The notes under the pieces: generated by a model | What the model was told of the DNA's origin: nothing | Database searches by the model: none | The model's input: only the letters and a program-made list of their open reading frames with translations | Shown: positions 27,754-36,548 of the stretch, in pieces | Layout: each line of letters starts with the position of its first letter | How positions within the stretch are numbered: the stretch's first letter is position 1 | Made by a program: the position numbers and the translations under genes | Assembly: GCA_016713025.1 (NCBI GenBank) | Contig: JADJPZ010000002.1 | Span: 496,001-560,000 of the forward strand | Origin: Saprospiraceae bacterium | GTDB lineage: Bacteria; Bacteroidota; Bacteroidia; Chitinophagales; Saprospiraceae | Length of the DNA stretch: 64,000 nt | Direction of reading: 5' to 3'

Positions 27754-27940
27754 TTAATTCTACTTTGTTAAATTACCCGGACTTTCTGGTTGATTGGAAA
27801 CTGTTGGGTAACCCAACAGTTGTGACCCTAATTTACCCATACATTTATCTTTATCTATCAAAAATTATCAGGTTACCAGTTGATTACATTGATGAAAGTG
27901 TAATTGACCTAGATTTTTGAAGGTGACAAAGTAGAATTAG
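27754..27940. repeat. Inverted-repeat unit of about 187 bp
   Basis: TTAATTCTACTTTGTT at the left and GACAAAGTAGAATTAG at the right are inverted complements. A further direct copy of the left arm lies at 27731-27747. A perfect 11-bp hairpin centred on one base (AACTGTTGGGT and complement) occupies 27799-27821. Confidence 0.55.
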
Positions 27941-28003
27941 GAGCCCTGACGGATCTTATCAATAGTAATTATATGTCCATAAATATATTTTGTTTAACTT
28001 TAT

Positions 28004-28034
28004 TTGTTCATTTGTTAAACAATATATATCTTTG
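28004..28034 (+). promoter_or_regulatory. Bacteroidota-type promoter of first sigma-factor gene
   Basis: TTG at 28004-28006, a 20-base spacer, then TATCTTTG at 28027-28034. This fits the -33/-7 consensus and lies 19 bases before the ATG at 28053. Confidence 0.65.
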
Positions 28035-28052
28035 TATCAAATTTTAAATATT

Positions 28053-28589
28053 ATGTCAACGATAGAATTTAGCAACAACCTGCACATCCTTACAGATTCC
28101 TTAAATGCTTTTGCTTATAGCCTTACAAAAAATAGTGAGGACGCAAGAGATTTGTATCAGGAAACCGCTTTCAGGGCTTTGCACAATCAGGAAAAGTTTA
28201 GACCTGAGACAAATTTTAAGGCCTGGACATTTACTATCATGAAAAATATATTTATCAATAATTACAGGAAAAAAGTGAAGTCCAACACTATACTTGATCA
28301 CACTGATAATACATTTTTTCTAGACAGTGGTACTGAAAAAGTTACTAATGACGGAAGCCGAAATATGCTGATGAAAGAGTTAAACAATATGATTGATTCT
28401 CTTGATGATACTATCAGGATACCGTTTATGATGCATCATGAAGGGTACAAATATAATGAGATAGCTGAGCAATTTGATCTGCCGTTAGGGACAGTAAAAA
28501 GCCGGATATTTTTTGCAAGGAGAGCCTTAAAAGATATGATTAGAAAGAGTTATGGAGACATTTATTTAGTTAAGTCCATGATAGCGTGA
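28053..28589 (+). CDS. ECF-type RNA polymerase sigma factor, copy 1
   Basis: The protein has 178 residues from ATG 28053, supported by alignment to the neighbouring paralogue and by the promoter position. Region 2 covers about residues 10-80 (DARDLYQETAFRALHN and KAWTFTIMKNIFINNYRK, the -10-type recognition helix). Region 4 covers about 120-170 (IPFMMHHEGYKYNEIAEQ and LPLGTVKSRIFFARRALK, the helix-turn-helix). No anti-sigma gene is adjacent. It would direct RNA polymerase to a specific promoter set. This type is widespread in Bacteroidota. The next gene is a tandem paralogue. Confidence 0.9.
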   Translation: MSTIEFSNNLHILTDSLNAFAYSLTKNSEDARDLYQETAFRALHNQEKFRPETNFKAWTFTIMKNIFINNYRKKVKSNTILDHTDNTFFLDSGTEKVTNDGSRNMLMKELNNMIDSLDDTIRIPFMMHHEGYKYNEIAEQFDLPLGTVKSRIFFARRALKDMIRKSYGDIYLVKSMIA

Positions 28590-28747
28590 CATAAATATGC
28601 TCTTAGAGTTTGTTTAAATGAATAAAAGTGATCAATAAGGTCAAAATTAATTAAAACCATTCTAAATAAAATGCATTGATTATGAGCGACTTTGGTATGG
28701 GGTTTTTAATTTTAGTATTTTTTTAACACTATTCTGACGAACTTTTA

Positions 28748-28778
28748 TTGTTAGTTGTTCAATAAAATTGTACATTTG
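28748..28778 (+). promoter_or_regulatory. Bacteroidota-type promoter of second sigma-factor gene
   Basis: TTG at 28748-28750, a 20-base spacer, then TACATTTG at 28771-28778, 22 bases before the ATG at 28801. The spacing equals that of the first copy. Confidence 0.65.
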
Positions 28779-28800
28779 TTGCAACAAAAAAGTTTTTGGC

Positions 28801-29337
28801 ATGTCGACGCTGGAATTTGATAAAAAATTTGAAATTCTTACAGATTCGTTAAATGCTTTTGCCTATAATCTTACAAAAAATACTGAAGATGCAAGAGACC
28901 TTTATCAGGAGACTGCTATAAGGGCTATAACAAATCGAGATAAATTCAGACCTGATACCAATTTTAAAGCCTGGACATTCACGATAATGAAAAACATTTT
29001 CATCAACAATTATCGTAAGAAGGCAAAGTCAAATACAATCATAGATTCTACTGATAACCTGTATTTTATCAATTCAGGTAGTGCTATTATTGAAAATGAT
29101 GGCGCAAGAAATATTCTCATGGACGAACTAAATGGTATGATCAATTCTCTTGAAGATAGTATCAGGATTCCATTTGTAATGCACTATGAAGGATTCAAAT
29201 ATCAGGAAATAGCTGATGAGTTCAATCTTCCTCTCGGTACAGTAAAAAGCCGCATATTTTTTGCAAGAAAAGCATTGAAAGATATGATTAAGGAAAACTA
29301 TGGAGACTATTCTTTGGTAAGATCATTGTCTGCATAG
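28801..29337 (+). CDS. ECF-type RNA polymerase sigma factor, copy 2
   Basis: The protein has 178 residues from ATG 28801, the same length as copy 1 and colinear with it from MSTLEF to the C-terminus. Region 2 has DARDLYQETAIRAITN and KAWTFTIMKNIFINNYRK. Region 4 has LPLGTVKSRIFFARKALK. The recognition helix of region 4 is identical to copy 1 over the core, so both may read the same promoters. Differences concentrate in the linker between regions 2 and 4 and at the C-terminus. It has its own promoter and a terminator after it. It is the product of a tandem duplication. Confidence 0.9.
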   Translation: MSTLEFDKKFEILTDSLNAFAYNLTKNTEDARDLYQETAIRAITNRDKFRPDTNFKAWTFTIMKNIFINNYRKKAKSNTIIDSTDNLYFINSGSAIIENDGARNILMDELNGMINSLEDSIRIPFVMHYEGFKYQEIADEFNLPLGTVKSRIFFARKALKDMIKENYGDYSLVRSLSA

Positions 29338-29366
29338 AGTTTCTCTTTTAAAATAATTTTTTTTGG

Positions 29367-29396
29367 AGGTCATGATTTATTTTATGACCTTTTTTT
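29367..29396 (+). terminator. Rho-independent terminator after second sigma factor
   Basis: Stem AGGTCAT/ATGACCT with a 10-base loop, followed by a T run, 30 bases after the stop codon. Confidence 0.75.
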
Positions 29397-29442
29397 GTGT
29401 CAAAAATTTTAACATCTTCTTTTTACACTACCGATATTTTTA

Positions 29443-30522
29443 ATGAATACAGGACAATTTTCTCTTCATTTGCTGGAATGGTGGTCAGAAAATAAAAGGT
29501 CATTGCCTTGGAAAAATCAAACTGATCCATATAAAATCTGGCTCTCTGAAATTATCCTGCAGCAGACAAGAGTTGAGCAAGGCACACCATATTATCATAG
29601 ATTTTTAAATTTATTTCCCGATGTCAACGCTCTGGCAGATGCTACTACCGATCAAGTCATGAAAGCCTGGCAAGGCTTGGGATATTACACCAGAGCAAGA
29701 AATCTTCATCAGACTGCAAAACAAATAGTTGATCTTCATCACTCAGTTTTTCCCCAAGATTATCATGGTTTGCTAAAGTTAAAAGGTATAGGACCATACA
29801 CAGCTGCTGCGATCGGATCATTTGCATATGAGTTGCCTTATCCCGTCGTGGATGGAAATGTGATCAGATTGGTCTCCCGTGTCAATGGCATCACAAAACC
29901 AGTAGACACAAAAGAAGTATTAAACGAGATTTACTTATTTGTACAAGAGGCCATACGGCATACAAAACCTTCTGAGTTCAATCAGGCACTGATGGATTTT
30001 GGAGCTTTGGTATGTATCCCCGGGAAACCCGATTGTATCAAATGCCCTATGAATGAATATTGCGTAGCATATCATCAGGGTTTGGTCCAGAGCATTCCGA
30101 ATAAATCAAAAAGAGTACAAAAAGTTATCAGATATTTCCACTATTATGACATACAGGATACATCAGGCAAAACTATCATAATACAAAGAACTGAGAATGA
30201 TATCTGGAAAAATCTATATGAATTGCCTATGATTGAATCTGCCGAAGAAGCCACACCTGACAGAGACGATATTACCGGATTACTGCTCAAAATATTGCAG
30301 GAAAATGAGATAGGGGCTACTCCTGTCAAAGTGATACGACTCAAACAAATATTAACGCATCGTATTATACACGCAGATTTCCATAAAATATCACTAAATT
30401 GTACGTTTGGAGAAATAAAACAACCATATTGTTTGGTAGATAGCCAAAAAGTATCAAACTTTGCATTTCCAAAAATCATCACTTTCTACCTGGAAAACAA
30501 TTCCGGTAGTAAAAACTATTGA
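29443..30522 (+). CDS. mutY: A/G-specific adenine DNA glycosylase
   Basis: The protein has 359 residues. It removes adenine mispaired with 8-oxoguanine or G. The catalytic Glu lies in LQQTRVEQGTPYY near residue 43. The helix-hairpin-helix is LKGIGPYTAAAIGSF and the catalytic Asp lies in PVVDGNVIRLVSRV. The 4Fe-4S cluster Cys pattern C-x6-C-x2-C-x5-C is intact (CIPGKPDC, IKC, PMNEYC). A C-terminal MutT-like 8-oxoG recognition domain follows from about residue 225. It is the first gene of the mutY-ssb-gldE-gldD order known from Bacteroidota. Confidence 0.95.
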   Translation: MNTGQFSLHLLEWWSENKRSLPWKNQTDPYKIWLSEIILQQTRVEQGTPYYHRFLNLFPDVNALADATTDQVMKAWQGLGYYTRARNLHQTAKQIVDLHHSVFPQDYHGLLKLKGIGPYTAAAIGSFAYELPYPVVDGNVIRLVSRVNGITKPVDTKEVLNEIYLFVQEAIRHTKPSEFNQALMDFGALVCIPGKPDCIKCPMNEYCVAYHQGLVQSIPNKSKRVQKVIRYFHYYDIQDTSGKTIIIQRTENDIWKNLYELPMIESAEEATPDRDDITGLLLKILQENEIGATPVKVIRLKQILTHRIIHADFHKISLNCTFGEIKQPYCLVDSQKVSNFAFPKIITFYLENNSGSKNY

Positions 30523-30549
30523 TCACAATAATTTAAAATAAATCAACCT

Positions 30550-31014
30550 ATGATAAATAAAGTCACTCTTGTAGGTAATCTTGGCAGAGATCCGGAGATA
30601 AGAACACTGGAAAATGGTACGAAAGTTGGTACTTTTACACTGGCTACCAATGAAAATTACAGAGATAAAAATGATACATGGCAGACTGTTACTGAATGGC
30701 ATAATATCGTAGTGTGGAGACATCTTGCTGAAAAAGCTGAGCGAGAACTAAAGAAAGGAAGTCTTGCATTTATAGAAGGTAAAATCACCCACAGAAAATA
30801 TCAGGATAAAGAAGGTCATGAAAGAACCATTTCTGAAATTGTGGCTAATACTCTTTATTCATTGGAAAAACGTGAAAATAAAGGCGGTGGATTTTCTACC
30901 TCATTTCCGGGAGTAGAAGACGATCCTTTCAACAAGCCTATTAACGCCCCTTCCTCTACCAGTGCACCATCAGCAAATCAGGATGTGCCTCCTGCTGACG
31001 ACTTACCATTTTAA
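30550..31014 (+). CDS. ssb: Single-stranded DNA-binding protein
   Basis: The protein has 154 residues. The OB fold covers residues 1-108, starting MINKVTLVGNLGRDPEIR, with the typical WHNIVVWRHLAEKAE strand. A Gly/Pro/Ser-rich tail ends in the acidic tip ADDLPF, which recruits repair and replication proteins. It coats single-stranded DNA during replication and repair. It lies 27 bases after mutY and 36 bases before gldE. Confidence 0.96.
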   Translation: MINKVTLVGNLGRDPEIRTLENGTKVGTFTLATNENYRDKNDTWQTVTEWHNIVVWRHLAEKAERELKKGSLAFIEGKITHRKYQDKEGHERTISEIVANTLYSLEKRENKGGGFSTSFPGVEDDPFNKPINAPSSTSAPSANQDVPPADDLPF

Positions 31015-31050
31015 AGCCGATGCAGTTATTTATTAATTAAAATGTAAATT

Positions 31051-32454
31051 TTGGACCCTGAGCCCAGTTTGTCTTTTATAGCTTTTCAAAGTGTCGTCAC
31101 TGAGCCATCAGGACAACTTTTGATTCCTTTTTTAATTTTTATCGTCCTCATCATTTGTTCCGGGCTTATCTCATCGTCTGAGGTAGCTTATTTTTCATTG
31201 GGAATCAAAGACATCAAAGATCTTGAAGAACAAAATTCTCCTTCTTCAAAAAGAGCATTACTACTCAAAGAGAAACCAAGATACCTTCTGGCTACTATAT
31301 TGATTGCCAATAACTTTGTAAATGTGGCCATTGTTATTGTAGCTGATATTATTGTAAAAATATTTTTTGGACCTATTACATTATTGTCTATAGGAACGTG
31401 GCTTCACGACAATATTTTTTATAGCTTAACCACACCTGAAGCTATTGCAGGAATTTTCCATTTTCTTATCACAGTAGTGGGTGTGACATTTATATTAGTG
31501 CTGTTCGGTGAGGCAATGCCAAAAATATACGCCACACTGAGCAAACATAAGATAGTACATCTGATGTCAGGACCGCTGACGTTTTTGATGTGGTTGTTTA
31601 ATCCGATAAGCAGAATATTGGTAGGATGGTCGTCAAAAATGGAAAAAAGGTTATCTGCCAATAGTAGTCAGAACCTGACCAGCAAAGAAGATATAGACGC
31701 TGCCATTGACCTTACTATGACCAATGATACTCCTCACGCTACTCAGGAAGCAGATATATTGAAAGGTATTGTCAATTTTGGAGATACTTCTGCCAAACAA
31801 ATCATGCATCCGCGCATGGATATTGTGTATGTTGATGTTGAGAATACCTTCAAAGAAGTCATGAAAATAGTAAAGGAATCCGGCTACTCCCGACTCCCTG
31901 TCATAAAGGAAGATCTGGATAGTATATCAGGCATCCTTTACGTAAAAGACCTGCTGGCATATACTGAAGAAGGAGATCAGTTTGAATGGCAAAAGTTGAT
32001 AAGACCCTCGGCTTTGTTTGTACCCGAATCAAAAAAGATAGATGAATTACTAAGAGAGTTTCAGCTCAAGAGGATGCATATGGCAGTCATTGTAGACGAA
32101 TACGGAGGTACAGCGGGAATTGCTACTCTTGAAGATATCATGGAAGAAGTAGTGGGAGACATCAAAGATGAATTTGATCAGGAAGAAGATGTGGATTTTA
32201 TCAAAATCTCAGACAATAACTATATCTTTGAGGGCAAAACACTTCTCAATGATGTATGCCGTATCATTGGTGTCAGTGCAGGATATTTCGATGATGTGAG
32301 AGGAGATGCAGACTCATTGGCTGGTTTGATACTTGAGATAGTCGGTGCTATACCTAATTCAGAAAAAGAAATTACTATCAATGATACTACACTAAAAGTT
32401 GTGACCGTTACTAAAAGAAGAATTGAAAAAATAAGCCTATTTATCCATGCTTAA
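31051..32454 (+). CDS. gldE: Gliding motility-associated protein GldE (CorC/HlyC type)
   Basis: The protein has 467 residues from TTG. A DUF21 membrane domain with about four hydrophobic segments (PFLIFIVLIICSGLISSSE and further) covers residues 20-195. A CBS pair covers about 215-345 (MHPRMDIVYVDVENTF, ESGYSRLPVIKED, DEYGGTAGIATLEDIMEEVVGDI). A CorC/HlyC transporter-associated domain covers about 365-455. Its position between ssb and gldD is the conserved Bacteroidota order, and GldE is reported to act with GldD. It would sit in the inner membrane. Its last codons overlap the start of gldD. Confidence 0.9.
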   Translation: MDPEPSLSFIAFQSVVTEPSGQLLIPFLIFIVLIICSGLISSSEVAYFSLGIKDIKDLEEQNSPSSKRALLLKEKPRYLLATILIANNFVNVAIVIVADIIVKIFFGPITLLSIGTWLHDNIFYSLTTPEAIAGIFHFLITVVGVTFILVLFGEAMPKIYATLSKHKIVHLMSGPLTFLMWLFNPISRILVGWSSKMEKRLSANSSQNLTSKEDIDAAIDLTMTNDTPHATQEADILKGIVNFGDTSAKQIMHPRMDIVYVDVENTFKEVMKIVKESGYSRLPVIKEDLDSISGILYVKDLLAYTEEGDQFEWQKLIRPSALFVPESKKIDELLREFQLKRMHMAVIVDEYGGTAGIATLEDIMEEVVGDIKDEFDQEEDVDFIKISDNNYIFEGKTLLNDVCRIIGVSAGYFDDVRGDADSLAGLILEIVGAIPNSEKEITINDTTLKVVTVTKRRIEKISLFIHA

Positions 32455-33042
32455 ATCCAAAAATCTTTTTTTATTATTATTGTTATTCATATGGAGTGGA
32501 TGTGATGATGAAGCAATAAAACTTCCCAAAGCCAGAATGTATCCAAAGGTGGTTTATCCGGAAAAAAATATGACGGCCTTTGATACTTCGTTATGCAATT
32601 TTACATTCAGACTTCCTGATTATTGTAATATAGTACAGGATTCATTTATTTTTGATGGAAAACCCAGTCACCCATGCTGGTTTGATATACAAGTTCCGGC
32701 CTTAAATGCCAGTATTCATTGCAGTTATTATACCATTACGAAATCAAAAACGCTTTCCGGGCTTATAAATGATGCTTTCTATATAGCCGGCAAGCACAAT
32801 ATAAAAGCCAATTACCGTAAAGAATCCATCATTGATACTCCGCAAGGTATCAAAGGTGTACTGTTTGACATTGAAGGGCCTGTGGCGAGTCCGGTACAGT
32901 TTTACCTTACAGATGAAAAAAATCATTTTTTCAGAGGTGGGATGTATTTTAACAGTAAGGTGAATCCTGATTCAACAGCGCCAATGCTTCATTCATCAAA
33001 GCAGATATCGATAGCTTGATTTCGTCTTTCAAGTGGAAGTAA
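32447..33042 (+). pseudogene. gldD: Gliding motility lipoprotein GldD, 3' frameshift
   Basis: The protein is about 198 residues when the frame is restored. The lipobox gives WSGCDDE, with Cys lipidation at residue 19. The body has the GldD pattern PKARMYPKVVYPEK, CNFTFRLPDYCNI, HPCWFDIQVPALNASIHCSYY, and the GLINDAFYIAGKHNIKA helix. As written the frame ends early at 33019 after SSKQISIA. Adding one base at the AA of 32983-32984 gives an ending NASFIKADIDSLISSFKWK and stop at 33042, matching the usual helical GldD C-terminus. GldD is needed for gliding/type IX secretion. The start overlaps gldE by 8 bases. An indel error is the likeliest explanation. Confidence 0.8.
32981..32984 (+). other. 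Putative -1 frameshift in gldD
   Basis: CCAA followed by TGC. One more A gives CCA AAT GCT and opens the frame to the normal GldD end. Confidence 0.65.
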
Positions 33043-33113
33043 ATGCTTTTTTGAGTTCAAAAAATAAATTTACAGATTCATAGTTTTTCTGACAATTAAT
33101 AAAATTTGAAGTT

Positions 33114-34760
33114 ATGCTTTTCAATATTGATCCAACTACCACTGCTTCATGGAAAAAACTGACAAAACACCATAAGGCGACAAAACATATCACTATTTCA
33201 GAATTGTTCAGTCAGGATAAACATAGATTCGAAAAATATTCAACTACTTTCGATGATATCCTGGTAGATTACTCCAAAAACAATATTTCTGATGATACAA
33301 TGAAACTTCTCCTGAATCTGGCAAAAAACTGCAAGCTCAGGGAAGCGATCTCTGCTATGTTTGATGGAGAAAAAATCAATGTCACTGAAAACAGAGCTGT
33401 ACTGCACACTGCTCTTCGCAACAAATCAGGACGGCCGGTAATGGTCGATGGAGTGAATGTGATGCCGAAAATAAAAGAGGTAAATGAAAAAATGAAAAAA
33501 TTTTGCCAGGAGGTTATCTCCGGCAAATGGAAGGGATATACCGGCAAACCCATCACAGATGTAGTCAATATAGGTATTGGTGGTTCGGATTTAGGACCCG
33601 TGATGGTCACTGAAGCTTTAAAACCATACAAAACAAGGTTAAATGTTCATTTTGTGTCCAATGTTGACGCGACTCACATCGCTGAAGTCACTTCAAAACT
33701 TGATATGGCTACCACACTTTTTCTCGTTGCTTCCAAAACATTTACCACACAGGAAACTATGGCAAATGCTTTTTCTGCAAGAGATATATTTCTACTCAAA
33801 GCAGGTGATGAACAACATGTCAGTAAACATTTTGCAGCACTATCTACCAATACTGCTGAAGTAGTAAAATTCGGGATTAATCCTGCCAATATGTTTGAGT
33901 TCTGGGATTGGGTAGGTGGCCGGTATTCACTCACTTCAGCCATAGGCTTATCTATAGCATTGGCGATAGGATATGACAATTTTGAAAAATTACTAACCGG
34001 GTTTTATAAGATGGACAGGCATTTCCGCTCAACTCCTTTTGAAAAAAATATCCCTGTGATCCTGGCATTGATAGGAATATGGCACACCAACTTCAATGGT
34101 GCCGCATCAGAAGCTATTTTGCCATATGATCAGTACCTGCATAGGTTTGCTGCGTACTTTCAGCAAGGAAATATGGAAAGTAACGGCAAAACCACTGACA
34201 GAAACGGAAATAGTGTCACTTACCAGACAGGACCAATCATCTGGGGTGAACCGGGTACCAATGGCCAACATGCATTCTACCAGCTTATCCATCAGGGAAC
34301 GAGATTGATTCCATGTGATTTTATAGCACCGGCTTTGTCACATCATCCTATTGGAAATCACCATAAGCTATTATTATCCAATTTTTTTGCCCAAACACAA
34401 GCTCTTATGACCGGAAAATCAAGAGCTCAAGTCATGGAAGAATTTGAAAAAGCCGGTAAAAAACCGGAAGAATATCTGCCGTTGGTACCTTTTAAAGTAT
34501 TCGAAGGCAATAGATCTACCAATTCTATTCTTGTAAAAAAAATAGATCCCGAAACTCTCGGCAAGCTCATCTCCATGTATGAACACAAGATCTTTGTACA
34601 GGGTATCATATGGAATATTTACAGTTTTGATCAGTGGGGTGTGGAATTAGGCAAACAACTTGCAGGAAACATCATACCTGAACTGGATAAAAAAACCGAA
34701 ACCACGGCTTTTGATAGTTCTACCAATGGACTGATCAATGCATGGAAAGCATTTTTATAA
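33114..34760 (+). CDS. pgi: Glucose-6-phosphate isomerase
   Basis: The protein has 548 residues, the normal length for the long form of the family. It interconverts glucose-6-phosphate and fructose-6-phosphate in glycolysis and gluconeogenesis. Signature motifs are NIGIGGSDLGP, ASKTFTTQETMANA, VGGRYSLTSAIGLS, catalytic Glu in QGNMESNGK, His in GTNGQHAFYQLIHQGT, and the C-terminal Lys in FDQWGVELGKQLA. No in-frame disturbance is seen. It stands as a single gene. Confidence 0.97.
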   Translation: MLFNIDPTTTASWKKLTKHHKATKHITISELFSQDKHRFEKYSTTFDDILVDYSKNNISDDTMKLLLNLAKNCKLREAISAMFDGEKINVTENRAVLHTALRNKSGRPVMVDGVNVMPKIKEVNEKMKKFCQEVISGKWKGYTGKPITDVVNIGIGGSDLGPVMVTEALKPYKTRLNVHFVSNVDATHIAEVTSKLDMATTLFLVASKTFTTQETMANAFSARDIFLLKAGDEQHVSKHFAALSTNTAEVVKFGINPANMFEFWDWVGGRYSLTSAIGLSIALAIGYDNFEKLLTGFYKMDRHFRSTPFEKNIPVILALIGIWHTNFNGAASEAILPYDQYLHRFAAYFQQGNMESNGKTTDRNGNSVTYQTGPIIWGEPGTNGQHAFYQLIHQGTRLIPCDFIAPALSHHPIGNHHKLLLSNFFAQTQALMTGKSRAQVMEEFEKAGKKPEEYLPLVPFKVFEGNRSTNSILVKKIDPETLGKLISMYEHKIFVQGIIWNIYSFDQWGVELGKQLAGNIIPELDKKTETTAFDSSTNGLINAWKAFL

Positions 34761-35129
34761 TTGTACTGCTGATTTTTTTTGATTAAAGACAATAATCCTC
34801 ATTTTTTTATTCCGAATATTCCATTTGGGGTACATCAATAAACTTCGATTATGCACGAATGCGTATATTTTTATGCATTGATGCTTTTTTGTTCACGCAA
34901 TTAGCAAAGGTATAGCTTTACAATCTGAGAAAGTCCTAACTTTAAAGACAAGCTTCGTGTTACCGCTTTGGGTATACATAAACTTCGACCTTACTCTAAA
35001 TCCGTATTTTGATTAAACTAATTTTCGCAAATCAATTTATTTTGAGTATAAAATACTTATTTTTGAGATTTGGAAGAAAATGAGTGCTAAAGTGAAACAA
35101 AATAATTTTTTCGAAAACCTGCAGAACTT
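34761..35129. other. Intergenic region with repeat family A copy 3
   Basis: No gene seen. It has short AT-rich direct repeats (TAAACTTCGA at about 34842-34851 and 34979-34988) and family A copy 3 at 34990-35052. Confidence 0.45.
34990..35052 (+). repeat. Repeat family A, copy 3
   Basis: It starts CTTACTCTAAAT, has core ATTTTCGCAAATCAA and ends TTTATTTTGAGTATAA, matching copies 1 and 2 in order and length. Confidence 0.65.
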
Positions 35130-35831
35130 ATGTCTGACTCTCCACAATACCAATCCATAAAAGAATGGTCCGTCGATGATCGACCCAGAGAAAAAATGAT
35201 GACCAAAGGCAGGAAATCTCTGTCGGATTCTGAATTATTAGCCATCATCCTTGGTTCAGGGTCACCGGGTGAATCAGCTGTAGATTTGAGCAAGCGCATC
35301 CTTCGTGATTACAATAATAATCTGAATGAACTTGGCAAAATCACCATCAAAGACCTTGTCAAAAAGTACAAAGGCATCGGTGAAGCCAAAGCTATCAATA
35401 TTATAGCAGCACTTGAACTCGGCAGAAGGAGACAAGAAACCGACCCAATGCAGCGGGCGGTCATCAATTCAAGCAAAGATTCTTTTAATATTTTGTATCC
35501 GATAATTGCCGACCTACCCCATGAAGAATTCTGGATTTTACTCTGCAACAAAGCCTGTAAAGTGATACACTTACAGTCCATAGGACGTGGTGGTATAGCA
35601 AGTGTTGTAGTTGATGTAAGGATCGTTTTGAAATGTGCCTTAGAACACCTGGCTACATCTATAGTGCTATGTCACAACCATCCTTCCGGCAATCTGAAAC
35701 CTTCAAATGAAGATATCAAAATCACCCATAAGCTCAAAGAAGCAGCGACTCTGTTTGATATTACTGTGATGGACCACCTGATCATTGGAGACATGGAATA
35801 TTACAGTTTTGCTGACGAAGGTTGTTTATGA
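35130..35831 (+). CDS. radC: RadC-family JAB/MPN protein
   Basis: The protein has 233 residues. An N-terminal helix-hairpin-helix-like part (KKYKGIGEAKAINIIAALELGRR) leads to the JAMM metalloprotease-like domain with HNHPSGNLKPSNED, where the two His and the Asp bind the metal. The family was once called DNA repair protein RadC, but its role is unsettled. The gene stop overlaps the ATG of the next gene (ATGA), so the two are translated together. Confidence 0.93.
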   Translation: MSDSPQYQSIKEWSVDDRPREKMMTKGRKSLSDSELLAIILGSGSPGESAVDLSKRILRDYNNNLNELGKITIKDLVKKYKGIGEAKAINIIAALELGRRRQETDPMQRAVINSSKDSFNILYPIIADLPHEEFWILLCNKACKVIHLQSIGRGGIASVVVDVRIVLKCALEHLATSIVLCHNHPSGNLKPSNEDIKITHKLKEAATLFDITVMDHLIIGDMEYYSFADEGCL

Positions 35832-36307
35832 TATGTTTGAAACCACAAAACATGCTGCACAAAAATCTAAAGGACAATACATATGTAATAGCTCAATTTA
35901 CCCTATTTGCACTATTTTTTCTGAATCCTGAATTGACAGGCTTGGAGCTTTGTACATTCCTAAAGTTACCGGCGCTGTTGCTTTTTATTTCAGGTATCGT
36001 TGTATGTATCGTTTCCATCCTGCAGCTCAATCATAATCTGACTGCATTTCCTACTCCAAAAGAAAGCGCCAGACTTTATACCGGAGGCCTATATAAATAT
36101 ATCAGGCATCCTATTTATACAGGAGTGATCATGATTTTTTTTGGCATGAGTTTGTATTGGAGTTCGGTATACCAGCTAATGATTACGACGGCATTGATTG
36201 TCCTTTTTTATTATAAGTCAGCCTATGAAGAGGAACAACTAACCAATAAATTTTCTGAATATAAAAGTTATAAATCACATACCGGAAGATTTTTTCCCTG
36301 GTTGTAA
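35828..36307 (+). CDS. Isoprenylcysteine carboxyl methyltransferase-like membrane protein
   Basis: The protein has about 159 residues from ATG 35828, which overlaps the radC stop. It has four to five hydrophobic segments. The ICMT/PEMT-family signature follows helix three: GGLYKYIRHPIYTGVIMIFFG, then EEEQLTNKFSEYKSYKSHTGRFFPWL. The RHPIY and E-rich parts correspond to the cofactor-binding region in this family. The substrate is not known; such proteins methylate lipids or prenylated groups in the inner membrane. Confidence 0.75.
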   Translation: MICLKPQNMLHKNLKDNTYVIAQFTLFALFFLNPELTGLELCTFLKLPALLLFISGIVVCIVSILQLNHNLTAFPTPKESARLYTGGLYKYIRHPIYTGVIMIFFGMSLYWSSVYQLMITTALIVLFYYKSAYEEEQLTNKFSEYKSYKSHTGRFFPWL

Positions 36308-36314
36308 TAGGAAA

Positions 36315-36548
36315 TTATATAAACCACCTTGTAAATATCAATATCAGGCAAAGTACCATCAATGTGTAATATATATGCACTCCGTAATCTTTGTTTTCTT
36401 CAATTATTTTATTTTTTAGAATCAATGTTGAAATAAAAAATAAAGAAAACGTCACAATTTCAACCCACTTATTGTCGGATATTATGTTCATCATCACGAC
36501 AAGTAAACCTATGATGATCGGGATTGCTGTATATTTTTTATTTAACAC
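36315..36548 (-). CDS. Small two- to three-helix membrane protein
   Basis: The ORF has 77 residues from a GTG that overlaps the end of sucA by 11 bases. Hydrophobic segments are AIPIIIGLLVVMMNII, VEIVTFSLFFISTLIL and YYTLMVLCLILIFTRW. I do not recognise it. It is the likely last gene of the sucA transcript, convergent with the methyltransferase gene. Confidence 0.55.
   Translation of the reverse strand: MLNKKYTAIPIIIGLLVVMMNIISDNKWVEIVTFSLFFISTLILKNKIIEENKDYGVHIYYTLMVLCLILIFTRWFI

Larger units (their letters stand above)
27569..28052. other. Repeat-rich intergenic region
   Basis: No gene. It contains MITE-like family B copy 1 (27578-27728), a second inverted-repeat unit (27754-27940) with a central hairpin, and the promoter of the first sigma-factor gene. 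Confidence 0.6.
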
